Origin: Streptomyces sp. NBC_01497
GTDB lineage: Bacteria > Actinomycetota > Actinomycetes > Streptomycetales > Streptomycetaceae
Direction: 5' to 3'
NCBI RefSeq assembly: GCF_036250695.1
Contig: NZ_CP109427.1
Coordinates: 1,488,001-1,552,000, forward strand
Length of the DNA: 64,000 bases
Position numbers and translations under genes: made by a program. Below, piece by piece: positions 25,019 to 35,636 of the stretch. A model generated the notes under the pieces. It searched no databases and was not told the DNA's origin. It worked only from the letters and a program-made list of their open reading frames with translations. Each line of letters opens with the position of its first letter. Position 1 is the first letter of the stretch.

Positions 25019-25804
25019 TCACAGCTCCGACGAGACGAGTTCGTCCGCGGCGCTGTTGACCGGCTGCGGGGTACCGGTGAGGTCCATGACGAAGATCGGC
25101 ACGCCCAGCTCGTCGGCGCGGGCCCGCGCGTCGTCCGCGTACCCGGCGAGGGAGAACAGCACACCGGTGACCGCCTCGTGGAGCCCGTACAGCCAGACGA
25201 GTTCCACCGCGCGCAGCGGGGTGCGGCTGGTGGTGGGATCGACCTGCGCGACGACGTCGGGGCCCCTGAGATCGATGCACGAGTCCTGGCGCTGCTCGGC
25301 CGCGGCCACCCCGTGGAAGCCGAGCCAGCGCAGGTAGAGACCGGCGGCGGTGACGGCGTCGCGTGCCGTACGGATCGTCAGCGGGCGAAAGGAGGGTCTG
25401 GGGGCCGCGGCCGTGCGCGGCAGTGGGATGTGCGAGGGACGCGGCGACCAGTCACGCGGGGGCCAGTCGCGCGGTAAGACGGCGCCGGCGTCGGAGGCGC
25501 CGAGCGGGGGCGCCACAGGACTCGGCCCGGCGGGCGGGGCCGGTTCGACGGGGATGCGCAGCATCGTGCCGCAGGGGCAGTCGAGTTCGGGCTGCGGCCA
25601 ATGCCCGTCGCGGCCGCACGCCGGGCACCGTACGACGACCCACTCGTCCGTCCAGGACCGGCGCACCACCGGCTCGGGCCGCGCGCCGCCGCGCAGGGGC
25701 GGCGCCACCGGCGCGCCGCACGCGCACGCGTACGTCGGTGCCGTGTAGCGATGTCCGCGCCCGCAGGCCGGGCAGTCCACGCTGACTCCGCGCTCCGCAT
25801 CCAT
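25019..25804 (-). CDS. Double zinc-ribbon protein with restriction-endonuclease-like C-terminus
   Basis: 261 residues. Two CxxC...CxC zinc ribbons at the N-terminus ('CPACGRGHRYTAPTYACACG' and 'CPACGRDGHWPQPELDCPCG'), a proline-rich linker, then a domain beginning about residue 145 with 'TARDAVTAAGLYLRWLGF', 'DLRGPDVVAQVDPTTSRTPLRAVELVWLYG' and 'ELGVPIFVMDLTGTPQPVN'. The D...E/Q-x-E-type strands and the ending suggest a restriction-endonuclease-like (Mrr/VSR-type) fold, but catalytic residues are not certain. ATG 25804 is used; an in-frame GTG at 25807 is adjacent. Confidence 0.65.
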   Translation of the reverse strand: MDAERGVSVDCPACGRGHRYTAPTYACACGAPVAPPLRGGARPEPVVRRSWTDEWVVVRCPACGRDGHWPQPELDCPCGTMLRIPVEPAPPAGPSPVAPPLGASDAGAVLPRDWPPRDWSPRPSHIPLPRTAAAPRPSFRPLTIRTARDAVTAAGLYLRWLGFHGVAAAEQRQDSCIDLRGPDVVAQVDPTTSRTPLRAVELVWLYGLHEAVTGVLFSLAGYADDARARADELGVPIFVMDLTGTPQPVNSAADELVSSEL

Positions 25805-25908
25805 CACGTGCCCCCCACAGGCCTCTCATGGTCACTCCGGCCGATCGCGTTGCGTGGTCCATCGTCCACCAAGAGCGAGGTATTGGGGAGAGGACACCGG
25901 ATTCCCCC

Positions 25909-25976
25909 TTGACTGACCTGCCCACCCCCTTTACTTTAATTTCCGTATAGCAAAACAGTTTTTCCACATTACGGAA
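25909..25976 (+). promoter_or_regulatory. gcl promoter with two repressor boxes
   Basis: TTGACT (25909-25914) and TACTTT (25932-25937) are 17 bp apart. Directly downstream are TTCCGTATAGCAAAA (25941-25955) and TTCCACATTACGGAA (25962-25976), starting 21 bp apart. The second box differs from the hyi box at 9735-9749 mainly in its centre, and the first, read in reverse, shares CTATACGGAA with it. Boxes after the start site imply repression. Confidence 0.8.
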
Positions 25977-26034
25977 TTTGTGCTCTCAGGTGGCGCGACA
26001 GAGCCCGAATCCGCCAGCCGAATGAGGAGCACTC

Positions 26035-27813
<1,779 letters not shown>

Positions 27814-27853
27814 GGCCGGCGCGGGCCCCGGGGGGACGGCCCCGGGGGGACCG

Positions 27854-27893
27854 GCGGGCCCCGTACCGGGCAACACCCCGGCGCGGGGCCCGC
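27854..27893 (+). terminator. gcl terminator hairpin
   Basis: A 10-bp outer stem (27854-27863 with 27884-27893) and a 5-bp inner stem around loop CAACAC, separated by a 2-nt mismatch. It lies 41 bp after the gcl stop and before the convergent acyl-CoA synthetase gene. Confidence 0.7.
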
Positions 27894-27997
27894 GTTCACG
27901 CGGTCGAGGCCGGTCCGCGCTCCCCGCGAGGGCATGGTACGGGCCGGCCCCGCCGTTCGCGAGGTGGACGGGGAAGTGCCGGTGCGGACTCAGCGCC

Positions 27998-29656
27998 CTA
28001 CGGTCGCGTGAAGCGCTCCCGCAGCTCGATCTTGCGCACCTTGCCGCTCACCGTCATCGGGAACGCGTCCACGATCTCCACCCGGCGCGGCACCTTGTAG
28101 CGCGCGAGCCGCTCGGCGCAGTACGCGGCGATCTCCTCCTGCCCCGGCGGGTCGGCCGGGTCACGGGGGATGACGCACGCCACCACCTCTTCCCCGTAGC
28201 GCTCGTCGGGGACCCCCACCACCTGGACGTCGGCGATCTTCGGATGCGCGTGGAGGAACTCCTCGATCTCCCGGGGATAGACGTTCTCCCCGCCCCGGAT
28301 GATCATGTCCTTGATCCGGCCGACGACCTGGACGTAGTCGTCGTCCCTGATCACCGCGAGGTCCCCGGTGTGCATCCACCGGCCCGCGTCGACGACGTCC
28401 GAGGTGCGCGCGGGGTCGTCCCAGTAGCCGAGCATCACGCTGTAGCCGCGTGTACACAGCTCGCCCGCCTCCCCGCGCGGCAGGGTCACGCCGCTCGCGG
28501 GGTCGATCACCTTGACCTCGATGTGCGGCAGCGCCCGCCCCACCGTTCCGGTGCGGCGCTCCAGGTCGTCGTCCCGCCGGGTCTGGGTGGAGACGGGCGA
28601 GGTCTCCGTCATGCCGTAGCAGATGGACACCTCGCTCATGTGCATCTCCGCGACGACGCGCTTCATGACCTCGGCCGGGCACGGAGAGCCCGCCATAATG
28701 CCGGTCCGCAGCGACGAGAGGTCGTACGAGCCGAAGTCCGGCAGGTCGAGTTCCGCGATGAACATCGTGGGCACGCCGTAGAGCGAGGTGACCCGCTCCC
28801 GCTGCACGGTGCGCAGGGTGGCCGCCGCGTCGAAGGAGGCGGCCGGGATGACCACGCAGGAACCGTGGGACGTGGCGGCGAGGTTGCCCATCACCATGCC
28901 GAAGCAGTGGTAGAAGGGCACGGGCAGGCAGATCCGGTCGGCCGGTGTGTATCCGACCGTCTCCCCGACGAAGTATCCGTTGTTGAGGATGTTGTGGTGG
29001 GAGAGCGTCGCGCCCTTGGGAAAGCCGGTCGTCCCGGAGGTGTACTGGATATTGATCGGGTCGTCGCAGGACAACTCCGCCTCGCGCGCCACCAGTTCCT
29101 GGGCAGTCGCGCCACTGGCGGCCGCCACCAGATCGTCCCAGCTCGGGTCGCCGATGTAGTGGACGGCCCGCAGGCCCGGGCACTGCGGCCGGACTTCGTC
29201 GATCATCGCCCGGTAGTCGCTCGTCCGGTGCGCCGACGACGCGACCAGCAGTCGGACGCCCGACTGCCGCAGCACGAAGCCCACTTCGTGGCTGCGGTAC
29301 GCCGGGTTGATGGTCACCATGACCGCGCCCACCCGGGCCGTCGCGTACTGGACGAGCACCCATTCGGGGCAGTTGACGGCCCAGATGCCGACACGGTCGC
29401 CCTTCGCGATGCCCAGGGCGAGCAGGGCACGCGCCAGCCGCTCGACGTCCGCACCGAACTCCGCGTACGTCCAGCGCCGCCCGGACGCGGTGTCGACCAG
29501 CGCCTCGCGCTGCCCGTACGCGGCGACAGCGGCGGCCAGGTTCGCGCCGATGGTGTCGCCGAGCAGCGGTGTGGTGCCGGTGCCGTGCGTGTACGAGGGC
29601 GCGCCCGGGGCGGGCACTGCCGCCGATGCGGCCGCCGCAGCTGTTCGCGTCGTCAT
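27998..29656 (-). CDS. Fatty-acyl-CoA synthetase (AMP-binding)
   Basis: 552 residues of the ANL superfamily. P-loop '[20 protein letters not shown]', A5 '[17 protein letters not shown]', hinge '[23 protein letters not shown]', and the catalytic lysine in '[14 protein letters not shown]'. The sequence resembles medium/long-chain FadD-like enzymes. It activates a carboxylic acid via acyl-AMP to acyl-CoA; chain length is not determinable. ATG 29656 overlaps the upstream synthetase stop (ATGA), so the two are translated together. Confidence 0.88.
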   Translation of the reverse strand: MTTRTAAAAASAAVPAPGAPSYTHGTGTTPLLGDTIGANLAAAVAAYGQREALVDTASGRRWTYAEFGADVERLARALLALGIAKGDRVGIWAVNCPEWVLVQYATARVGAVMVTINPAYRSHEVGFVLRQSGVRLLVASSAHRTSDYRAMIDEVRPQCPGLRAVHYIGDPSWDDLVAAASGATAQELVAREAELSCDDPINIQYTSGTTGFPKGATLSHHNILNNGYFVGETVGYTPADRICLPVPFYHCFGMVMGNLAATSHGSCVVIPAASFDAAATLRTVQRERVTSLYGVPTMFIAELDLPDFGSYDLSSLRTGIMAGSPCPAEVMKRVVAEMHMSEVSICYGMTETSPVSTQTRRDDDLERRTGTVGRALPHIEVKVIDPASGVTLPRGEAGELCTRGYSVMLGYWDDPARTSDVVDAGRWMHTGDLAVIRDDDYVQVVGRIKDMIIRGGENVYPREIEEFLHAHPKIADVQVVGVPDERYGEEVVACVIPRDPADPPGQEEIAAYCAERLARYKVPRRVEIVDAFPMTVSGKVRKIELRERFTRP

Positions 29657-31404
29657 GTCAGATCGCCCTCCGCGTACTCCTCGGCCGAGCCGGCGGCGGT
29701 GCGCTCACGCAGCTCGATACGGCGGATCTTGCCGGACACGGTCTTCGGGAGTTCCGCGAACTCCAGGCGCCGCAGCCGCTTGTAGGGCGCGAGCACCGCC
29801 CGCGAGTGCTCGAAGATCACCTTCGCGGTCTCGGGGCCCGGCTCCCAGCCCTCGGCGAGCACCACGTACGCCTTGGGCACGGCGAGGCGCACCGGGTCGG
29901 GGGCCGGCACGACGGCCGCCTCGGCCACGGCCTCGTGTTCGAGGAGCGCGCTCTCCAGCTCGAAGGGGCTGATCTTGTAGTCGCTGGCCTTGAAGACGTC
30001 GTCGCTGCGGCCCACGTAGGTGATGTAGCCGTCGGCGTCCCGGGCGCCGATGTCACCCGTGCGGTAGAAGCCACCGGACATGGCCGCCGCCGTACGCTCC
30101 GGATCGCCGTTGTACCCCGTCATCAGGCCGACGGGGCGCCCGGCGAGCACGAGGCTGATCTCGCCCTCGGCCACACCCGGCTCGCCGGACACCGGATCCA
30201 GGAGCTCGACGCTGAAACCGGGCAGCGGGCGGCCCATCGAGCCCGCCTTCACCAGCTGCCCGGGCGAGTTGGCGACCTGCACCGCCGTCTCGGTCTGGCC
30301 GAAACCGTCGCGGATGGTGACGCCCCACTCGCGCCGCACCCTCTCGATGACCTCGGGGTTCAGCGGCTCCCCGGCGGCGACGACCTCCCGCGGCGGGGTG
30401 CGCAGCTGGCTCAGGTCGGCCTGGATCAGCATCCGCCAGACGGTGGGCGGGGCGCAGAAGCTGGTGACACCGGAGGCGTCCATCTCCGCCATCAGACGGG
30501 CCGCGTCGAAGCGCGTGTAGTTGTGGATGAAGACCGTGGCCTCCGCGTTCCACGGCCCGAACAGGTTGGACCAGGCGTGCTTGGCCCAGCCGGGCGAGGC
30601 GATGTTCAGGTGTACGTCACCGGGGATCAGCCCGATCCAGTACATCGTCGCGAGGTGCCCGATCGGGTACGAGACGTGCGTGTGCTCCACGAGCTTGGGG
30701 CGCGCGGTGGTGCCGGAGGTGAAGTACAGCATCAACGGGTCGTCGGCGGCGGTCGGCCCGTCCGGCTCGAAGGCCACCGGCGCCGCGTAGGCGTCCTCGT
30801 AGGCCCGCCAGCCGGCGGGCACCGATCGCGCTGCGCCGGGCTCCGCGGCGGCGGAGCCCGCGCCGACGACGATCCGGGTGTACTCCCCCGGGACGCCGTC
30901 GAACTTGGCCGCGTCGGCGGCGCGCGCGATCACGTGCCGGGCCCCGCCGCGCCCCACCCGGTCGCGCAGGTCGAGGGTGCCGAGCAGTGGCGTCGCGGGG
31001 ATGACGACGGCCCGCAGCTTCATCGCGGCGAGTGCGGTCTCCCACAGCTCCACCTGGTTGCCGAGCATGACGACGATCCGGTCGCCGGCCCGCACGCCCT
31101 GCTCGCGCAGCCAGTTGGCCGCCTGGTTCGAGCGGGCTGCCATCTCGGGGAAGGTGCGGCGGGTGCGGGAGCCGTCCTCCTCGACGATGTGCAGCGCGAG
31201 CCGGTCCGCGTTCCGCGCGTCCTCGGCGATCCGGTCGAACCAGTCGAGCGCCCAGTTGAAGTGCGCGGGCCGGGGCCACACGAACCCCTCGTACGCACCC
31301 CGGTAGTCGTCGCGATGCGCCAGCAGGAAGTCGCGGGCCGTCCTGAACTGCGCGGTGGGGTCGCTTGGATCCGCGCCCCGGCCGGTGGTGCCGCCTGCCG
31401 TCAT
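29653..31404 (-). CDS. Acyl-CoA synthetase, medium-chain/aryl type (AMP-binding)
   Basis: 583 residues. The P-loop is '[18 protein letters not shown]' (Ala-Arg replaces the usual Gly-x). '[12 protein letters not shown]' and '[27 protein letters not shown]' are typical of the AcsM/benzoate-CoA-ligase branch, and the C-terminal catalytic Lys is in '[16 protein letters not shown]'. GAGGAGG lies 8 nt before ATG 31404. It is first in a two-gene operon with the FadD-like gene and diverges from a GAF/LuxR regulator across a region containing a 16-bp palindrome. Co-translation of two synthetases suggests related substrates or overlapping chain ranges; that is inference. Confidence 0.88.
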   Translation of the reverse strand: MTAGGTTGRGADPSDPTAQFRTARDFLLAHRDDYRGAYEGFVWPRPAHFNWALDWFDRIAEDARNADRLALHIVEEDGSRTRRTFPEMAARSNQAANWLREQGVRAGDRIVVMLGNQVELWETALAAMKLRAVVIPATPLLGTLDLRDRVGRGGARHVIARAADAAKFDGVPGEYTRIVVGAGSAAAEPGAARSVPAGWRAYEDAYAAPVAFEPDGPTAADDPLMLYFTSGTTARPKLVEHTHVSYPIGHLATMYWIGLIPGDVHLNIASPGWAKHAWSNLFGPWNAEATVFIHNYTRFDAARLMAEMDASGVTSFCAPPTVWRMLIQADLSQLRTPPREVVAAGEPLNPEVIERVRREWGVTIRDGFGQTETAVQVANSPGQLVKAGSMGRPLPGFSVELLDPVSGEPGVAEGEISLVLAGRPVGLMTGYNGDPERTAAAMSGGFYRTGDIGARDADGYITYVGRSDDVFKASDYKISPFELESALLEHEAVAEAAVVPAPDPVRLAVPKAYVVLAEGWEPGPETAKVIFEHSRAVLAPYKRLRRLEFAELPKTVSGKIRRIELRERTAAGSAEEYAEGDLT

Positions 31405-31479
31405 GTGGTGCCTCCTCGTCGCCGGCCTCATCGCCGGACCCTTGCCCCGCATCGTGTAGACAGTGATACAGGCCTCACC

Positions 31480-31495
31480 ACCCCCGTACGGGGGT
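31480..31495. promoter_or_regulatory. Perfect 16-bp palindrome in the divergent promoter region
   Basis: ACCCCCGTACGGGGGT is self-complementary and sits 30 bp before the LuxR-type gene and 75 bp before the acyl-CoA synthetase operon. It is a good candidate operator for the divergently encoded regulator. Confidence 0.6.
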
Positions 31496-31525
31496 GACGG
31501 GCAAACGCGGTGGAGGTGCGGACAC

Positions 31526-32401
31526 GTGACGGGTACGGGCGAGTCGCAGGAGATCCGGTCGGCGCTGGTCTCCCTGCGCAGATCGGCGCGGCTGCCCATC
31601 GCGTTCGGCGGACTGCTCCACGACCCGGCGAGCCTGCGGCTCACCGAGCTGTCCGGCGCGGCCACGCCCGCGCTGCGCGGCCTGCTGATCTCGTCGGGCC
31701 ATGGCGTCGGCGGCAAGGCGGTGGCGCTCGCCAGGCCCTGCGGGGTGGCGGACTACGCCCTCGCGCGGCACATCAGCCACGAGTACGACACGGCCGTGGC
31801 GGCCGAGGGGCTGCGCTCGGTCGTCGCGGTGCCGGTGATCGTGGGCCGCCGGGTGCGGGGTGTGCTGTACGGCGCGCTGCGGACGCCGCTGCCGATCGGT
31901 GACCGGGTCTTCGACGCGGCGGTCACCGCCGCGCGGGACGTCGAACAGGCCCTCGTCGCACGGGACGAGGCGCGGCGGCTACTGGCGCGGACGGCGGCCC
32001 CGGGCGGCGGGCCCGGTACGGAGCCGCCGGTTCAGCCGGCCCCGGCCGCGGGGACCGGCGCCTGGGAGGAGGTGCGGGCCGCACACGGCGAACTGCGGGC
32101 GCTGGCCCCGCGCATCGCGGACCCGGTGCTGCGCGAGCAGCTGCTCGCGGCCTGCGCCCGACTGTCCGGGGCCGCCGCGGCCCCGCCGGCCGCCCCGGCG
32201 CGCCGGGTGGTGCTGGCGCCGCGGGAGGTCGACGTGCTGGCGTGCGTGGCGGCCGGTGCGACGAACGCGGCGGCCTCGGCCGCGCTCGGCATACGGCCGG
32301 AGACGGTGAAGGGGTACCTGTGTTCCGCGATGCGCAAACTCGGGGCCCACACCCGGCTGGAGGCGGTGGTGGCGGCGCGGCGCGCGGGGGCGCTGCCGTG
32401 A
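31526..32401 (+). CDS. GAF-domain LuxR-type transcriptional regulator
   Basis: 291 residues. The N-terminal ~150 residues form a GAF-like sensor ('GVADYALARHISHEYDTAVAAEGLRSVVAVPVIVGRRVRGVLYGAL'). After a Pro/Ala linker there is a C-terminal LuxR helix-turn-helix ('LAPREVDVLACVAAGATNAAASAALGIRPETVKGYLCSAMRKLGAHTRLEAV'). GTG 31526 follows GGAGG by 9 nt. Orientation and the palindrome between them point to control of the divergent acyl-CoA synthetase pair, perhaps responding to an acyl or aromatic compound bound by GAF. Confidence 0.85.
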   Translation: MTGTGESQEIRSALVSLRRSARLPIAFGGLLHDPASLRLTELSGAATPALRGLLISSGHGVGGKAVALARPCGVADYALARHISHEYDTAVAAEGLRSVVAVPVIVGRRVRGVLYGALRTPLPIGDRVFDAAVTAARDVEQALVARDEARRLLARTAAPGGGPGTEPPVQPAPAAGTGAWEEVRAAHGELRALAPRIADPVLREQLLAACARLSGAAAAPPAAPARRVVLAPREVDVLACVAAGATNAAASAALGIRPETVKGYLCSAMRKLGAHTRLEAVVAARRAGALP

Positions 32402-32806
32402 CCTGGGCGCTGTGGACGCCCCTCCTCACCGGCGCACGGCGCGACGCGCCCACCGACCGGGGAGCGCCGTGCCGCGGCCGGCGTTCAGGCCGCCGCGGCG
32501 CCCCGTGCACCGTGTGAGCGGTGGTGCGTCCACCGGCGGCTCCGTCCCCGCGTCCATGCGCCCGGAGGCCATGAGCCGGGTGTTTCGCCGGGCGTCGCCG
32601 GCGCGTGACGCGGGCGTTACACCCGGTGCGCGCGTACGTTCACCGGCGGCGACGCGGGTCGAACAGGACGCCAGGAACGCGTCAATTTCCGGGCCGTGGA
32701 GGTCAACGGGCCGTCATGGGTGACAAGGGCCGGCAAAACCGGGCATAGCTTCCCCTTATCGGCCGGACACCGGTCCGGCCGGCACGATCTCCTGATGGAG
32801 GACACC
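32402..32806 (+). other. Spacer with hairpin before the SAV_915-like gene
   Basis: No gene is seen in 32402-32750. At 32760-32781 a 9-bp perfect stem with tetraloop ACCG lies 25 bp before the start codon, downstream of an AT-richer patch (about 32738-32758) that could be the promoter. The hairpin would fall in the 5' untranslated leader. Confidence 0.5.
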
Positions 32807-33289
32807 ATGGAGCTCCTCACCTCCGAGGGCTCGGACGAAGCCGGGGACCCCGACCCTGCCGCCACCGCCGCGCCCGTCGCCCTCGCACCCGTACCCGCCG
32901 CGGACCCGCGTTCCTGCCGGCCGCTGTACGTGCCGGTGCGGATCGGCTCGGCCGGCGGTACACAGCTGCGATTCGCGCGCACCCCCGCCGGCACGCGCAC
33001 CGCCGTCGCGTTCACCAGCAGATCACTGCTGGCGGCGGCTTTCGGCGAACAGCAGCCCTGGGTGCTGCTCGCGGAGTCGGCGCTGCGCTCACTGGCCGAG
33101 CCGCTCGGCGCCCCGCTCGTGACGGTGGACCCGCGAAGGACAGTCGCACCGTGTGCCACCGGCGCCAGGGTGGCCCCGCAGGGAGGCAGGAACGGGTGCG
33201 TCCGGCGGGCGTCCGCAGCGGAGCTCCTCCCCCAGCGGGAGGAAGGGGCCGGGGGCCCTGCGAAGCTGTCCGGGGTGATACCCGTATGA
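32807..33289 (+). CDS. SAV_915-like (SseB-type) protein
   Basis: 160 residues. The central part 'RPLYVPVRIGSAGGTQLRFARTPAGTRTAVAFTSRSLLAAAFGEQQPWVLLAESALRSLAEPLGAPLVTVDP' matches a small actinomycete family annotated as SAV_915/SseB-like. The last 40 residues look unstructured. ATG 32807 lies 5 nt after GGAGG; an in-frame ATG at 32795 has no ribosome site. Its stop overlaps the start of the decarboxylase gene (ATGA), so the two are coupled, but the role is unknown. Confidence 0.7.
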   Translation: MELLTSEGSDEAGDPDPAATAAPVALAPVPAADPRSCRPLYVPVRIGSAGGTQLRFARTPAGTRTAVAFTSRSLLAAAFGEQQPWVLLAESALRSLAEPLGAPLVTVDPRRTVAPCATGARVAPQGGRNGCVRRASAAELLPQREEGAGGPAKLSGVIPV

Positions 33290-34626
33290 CAACACGCCAC
33301 GCTCCCGGGACCGGTGAACTCGCACCCGGGCTCAGCGCGCCCTCGGTGTGGCCGCGCTCCGCGGTGGTGGCCCCCGGCGGCGATCTCGCCGTCGCCGGGG
33401 TGGCCCTGTCGGAGATCGCCGAACGGTGGGGCACCCCGACGTACGTCCTTGACGAGGACGAGGTGCGCGCCCGCGCCCGCGCGTGGCGCCGGGCGCTGCC
33501 GGAGGCCGACGTGGTCTACGCGGCCAAGGCGTTCCTGTGCCGGGCCGTGGTGGACTGGGTGGAACAGGAAGGGCTGGGCCTCGCTGTCCGGACCACCGGT
33601 GAGATGGAGCTGGCCGCGACACGCGGCTTCCCCGCCTCGCGGATGATCCTGCACGGAAGCGCCAAGTCGCCCGAGGACCTGCGCACCGCCCTGCGGTTCG
33701 GTGTGGGCCGGATCGTGATCGACTCGGACTGCGAGATCGCCCGGATCGCCGCGCAGGTGCCGGGGCCCGAGGCGCAGCGGGTGATGGTGCGGGTGCTTCC
33801 CGGCGCCGGGACCGGCGCGGGCCGCGGGGTCGGCGCCGCACGGGGGCAGGAGTTCGGCCTCTCCATCGCCGAGGGCGGCGCCGATGACGCGATCGCCCGC
33901 ATCCTCGGCCAGCCCAGGCTCGAACTGGTCGGCCTGCACTGCCAACTGGGCCCTGGGACGGCCGACCCGGCCGTGTACGCGGGGGCCGTACGGCGGCTGG
34001 TGGCGTTCATGGCCCACGTCAGGGAGCGGTACGGGATCACGCCGGGAGAGCTCGACCTGGGGGGCGGCTTCGCGGTCGCGTACCGGCCGGGCGATCCGGC
34101 ACCCGGGCCGGCACAGTACGCGACGGCCGTCCTCGGCGCGCTGGACGACGCCTGCGCACAGTACGGCCTGCCGCATCCGCGGCTGACGATCGAGCCGGGC
34201 AGGTCGGTCGTCGCCCCGGCCGGTATCGCGCTGTACCGGGTGCTGTCGGTCAAACGGACCGGGGGGCGGGTCTTCGTCGCGATCGACGGAGGCATGAGCG
34301 ACAACCCGCGGCCCGCGCTGTACGGCGCCCGCTACACGGCCCGCAGGGTCGGGCGCCCCTCGGACGCCCCGATGCGCGCGGCGACCGTCGTCGGCCGCCA
34401 CAGCGAGGCGGGCGACGTCCTCGCCGAGTCGGTGGAACTGCCGGACGACATCCGGCCCGGTGACCTGCTCGCGGTGCCGGCGTCCGGCGCGTACCAGCTC
34501 TCGATGGCCGGCTCCTCGGACATGACGGGCCGTCCGCCGGTGGTCGCGCTTGCCGACGGCAGGTCGCGCCTGCTGGTCCGGCGGGAGAGCTTCGAGGACC
34601 AGCGCCGTCGGGACGTCGGGCTCTGA
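33286..34626 (+). CDS. lysA: Diaminopimelate decarboxylase paralogue
   Basis: 446-residue fold-III PLP decarboxylase. The PLP lysine is in 'DVVYAAKAFLCRAV', the phosphate glycine loop in 'LDLGGGFAVAY', 'EPGRSVVAPAG' follows, and 'MSDNPRPALYGARY' and 'GAYQLSMAG' are LysA signatures. LysA makes lysine and CO2 from meso-diaminopimelate. The usual 'HCESGD' active-site motif reads HSEAGD here, so the conserved cysteine is Ser. Streptomyces usually keep a separate housekeeping LysA, so this copy may act on another D-centre substrate. It is translationally coupled to the SAV_915-like gene. Confidence 0.8.
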   Translation: MTTRHAPGTGELAPGLSAPSVWPRSAVVAPGGDLAVAGVALSEIAERWGTPTYVLDEDEVRARARAWRRALPEADVVYAAKAFLCRAVVDWVEQEGLGLAVRTTGEMELAATRGFPASRMILHGSAKSPEDLRTALRFGVGRIVIDSDCEIARIAAQVPGPEAQRVMVRVLPGAGTGAGRGVGAARGQEFGLSIAEGGADDAIARILGQPRLELVGLHCQLGPGTADPAVYAGAVRRLVAFMAHVRERYGITPGELDLGGGFAVAYRPGDPAPGPAQYATAVLGALDDACAQYGLPHPRLTIEPGRSVVAPAGIALYRVLSVKRTGGRVFVAIDGGMSDNPRPALYGARYTARRVGRPSDAPMRAATVVGRHSEAGDVLAESVELPDDIRPGDLLAVPASGAYQLSMAGSSDMTGRPPVVALADGRSRLLVRRESFEDQRRRDVGL

Positions 34627-34718
34627 CGCCGGCCCTGACCGGGTCCCGGGCCGCTTCGCTCCGGTTCCGAGTGCCACGGAGCCCGTCGGGCGCCGGGCAG
34701 GCAGACCCCTCCCCCGTC

Positions 34719-34750
34719 CCGCCGCCCGGCGCCCACGTGCCGGGCGGCGG
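34719..34750. terminator. Terminator between convergent lysA paralogue and secreted-protein gene
   Basis: Perfect 12-bp arms (34719-34730 and 34739-34750) with an 8-nt loop. An alternative 11-bp pairing uses 34688-34698 with 34724-34734, so two mutually exclusive hairpins are possible. Confidence 0.7.
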
Positions 34751-34763
34751 CCCCCGCGTGCCG

Positions 34764-35636
34764 TCAGTAGCCCGGCGGCGGGGTCATCCTCCGGCGCGGC
34801 CGGGTCACGTGGTAACCGCCGACCCCGGCGAGCGCGGCACCCACCGCGCCGCCGCCCGTCCACAGCCACCTGTCGGTCCACCAGCCGGACGACCAGCCGC
34901 CGTCCGGCTCGTCCGACGCCTGTGTCACGGTCTCGGAGGACGGCGTGGGTGAGGCGCCCGACGTGTCGTCGGACGAGTCGTCGGAAGCCGCGTCCGAGCT
35001 GTCGTCCGAGAGGGCCGCGCCCGGGACCAGGGGGGCGGCGAGCTTGCCGCCCACCGCGAACGCGCCGCCCTCGGAGGGCGCGTCGACGGACACGTCCGCC
35101 GTCATCGGCAGCCCCAGGTCGCCCTGTCCGGCCTGGACCGCCGTGAGGCGTACGTAGTAGTCGCCCGGCAGCGGATCGTTCGACCACGGCTCCGCCCAGG
35201 CCCGTACGGTGCGCAGCGTGCAGCGCAGTTCGACCGAGTCCTGGTCCGGCGCGAGCGTCTTCGTCTGCGCCCCGTACATGCACGACTGCCGCCGCCGCAG
35301 TCCGTCGTAGACGTCGACCTGCCACGTCGTCGCCGCCTTGCGGGCCGATGTGTCGGGGAAGGTCACCTTCGCCGTCACCGTCGGCCTCTGTCCGGCGTCG
35401 ACCGGGACCCGCCAGTAGAGGTAGTCACCCGACGACGCGTCCGCGGTGGCGTGCTGTCCGCTCTGGAACAACTGCGCCGTGCGGAAGGACGTACCGGCCT
35501 CCGTCGGGCCCTGTCCTTCCTGGTCCGAAGCACTCGGCGACGGCGACGCGTCGTCCGCCGCGGCCACTCCCGCCGCGCCCAGCAGCGCCGCCGACGCCGC
35601 GAGGAGCAGCGTCGCGCCCATCCGTACAGCCCGCAT
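34764..35636 (-). CDS. Secreted/membrane-anchored protein, partner of a VWA protein
   Basis: 290 residues. A signal peptide (ends near AAGVAAADD) is followed by a beta-rich domain ('GDYLYWRVPVDAGQRPTVTAKVTFPD', 'GDYYVRLTAVQAGQGDLGLPMTADV'), a Ser/Asp-rich linker with DDSSD repeats, one C-terminal helix (WTGGGAVGAALAGVGGYHV) and a basic RPRRR tail. Its ATG overlaps the stop of the upstream VWA gene, so the products probably act together at the cell surface. No family function is recognised. Confidence 0.75.
   Translation of the reverse strand: MRAVRMGATLLLAASAALLGAAGVAAADDASPSPSASDQEGQGPTEAGTSFRTAQLFQSGQHATADASSGDYLYWRVPVDAGQRPTVTAKVTFPDTSARKAATTWQVDVYDGLRRRQSCMYGAQTKTLAPDQDSVELRCTLRTVRAWAEPWSNDPLPGDYYVRLTAVQAGQGDLGLPMTADVSVDAPSEGGAFAVGGKLAAPLVPGAALSDDSSDAASDDSSDDTSGASPTPSSETVTQASDEPDGGWSSGWWTDRWLWTGGGAVGAALAGVGGYHVTRPRRRMTPPPGY

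Noticed and set aside
31480..31495. Palindrome considered as a transcription terminator
   Set aside because: It has no loop, lies upstream of both divergent genes, and is therefore better read as an operator.
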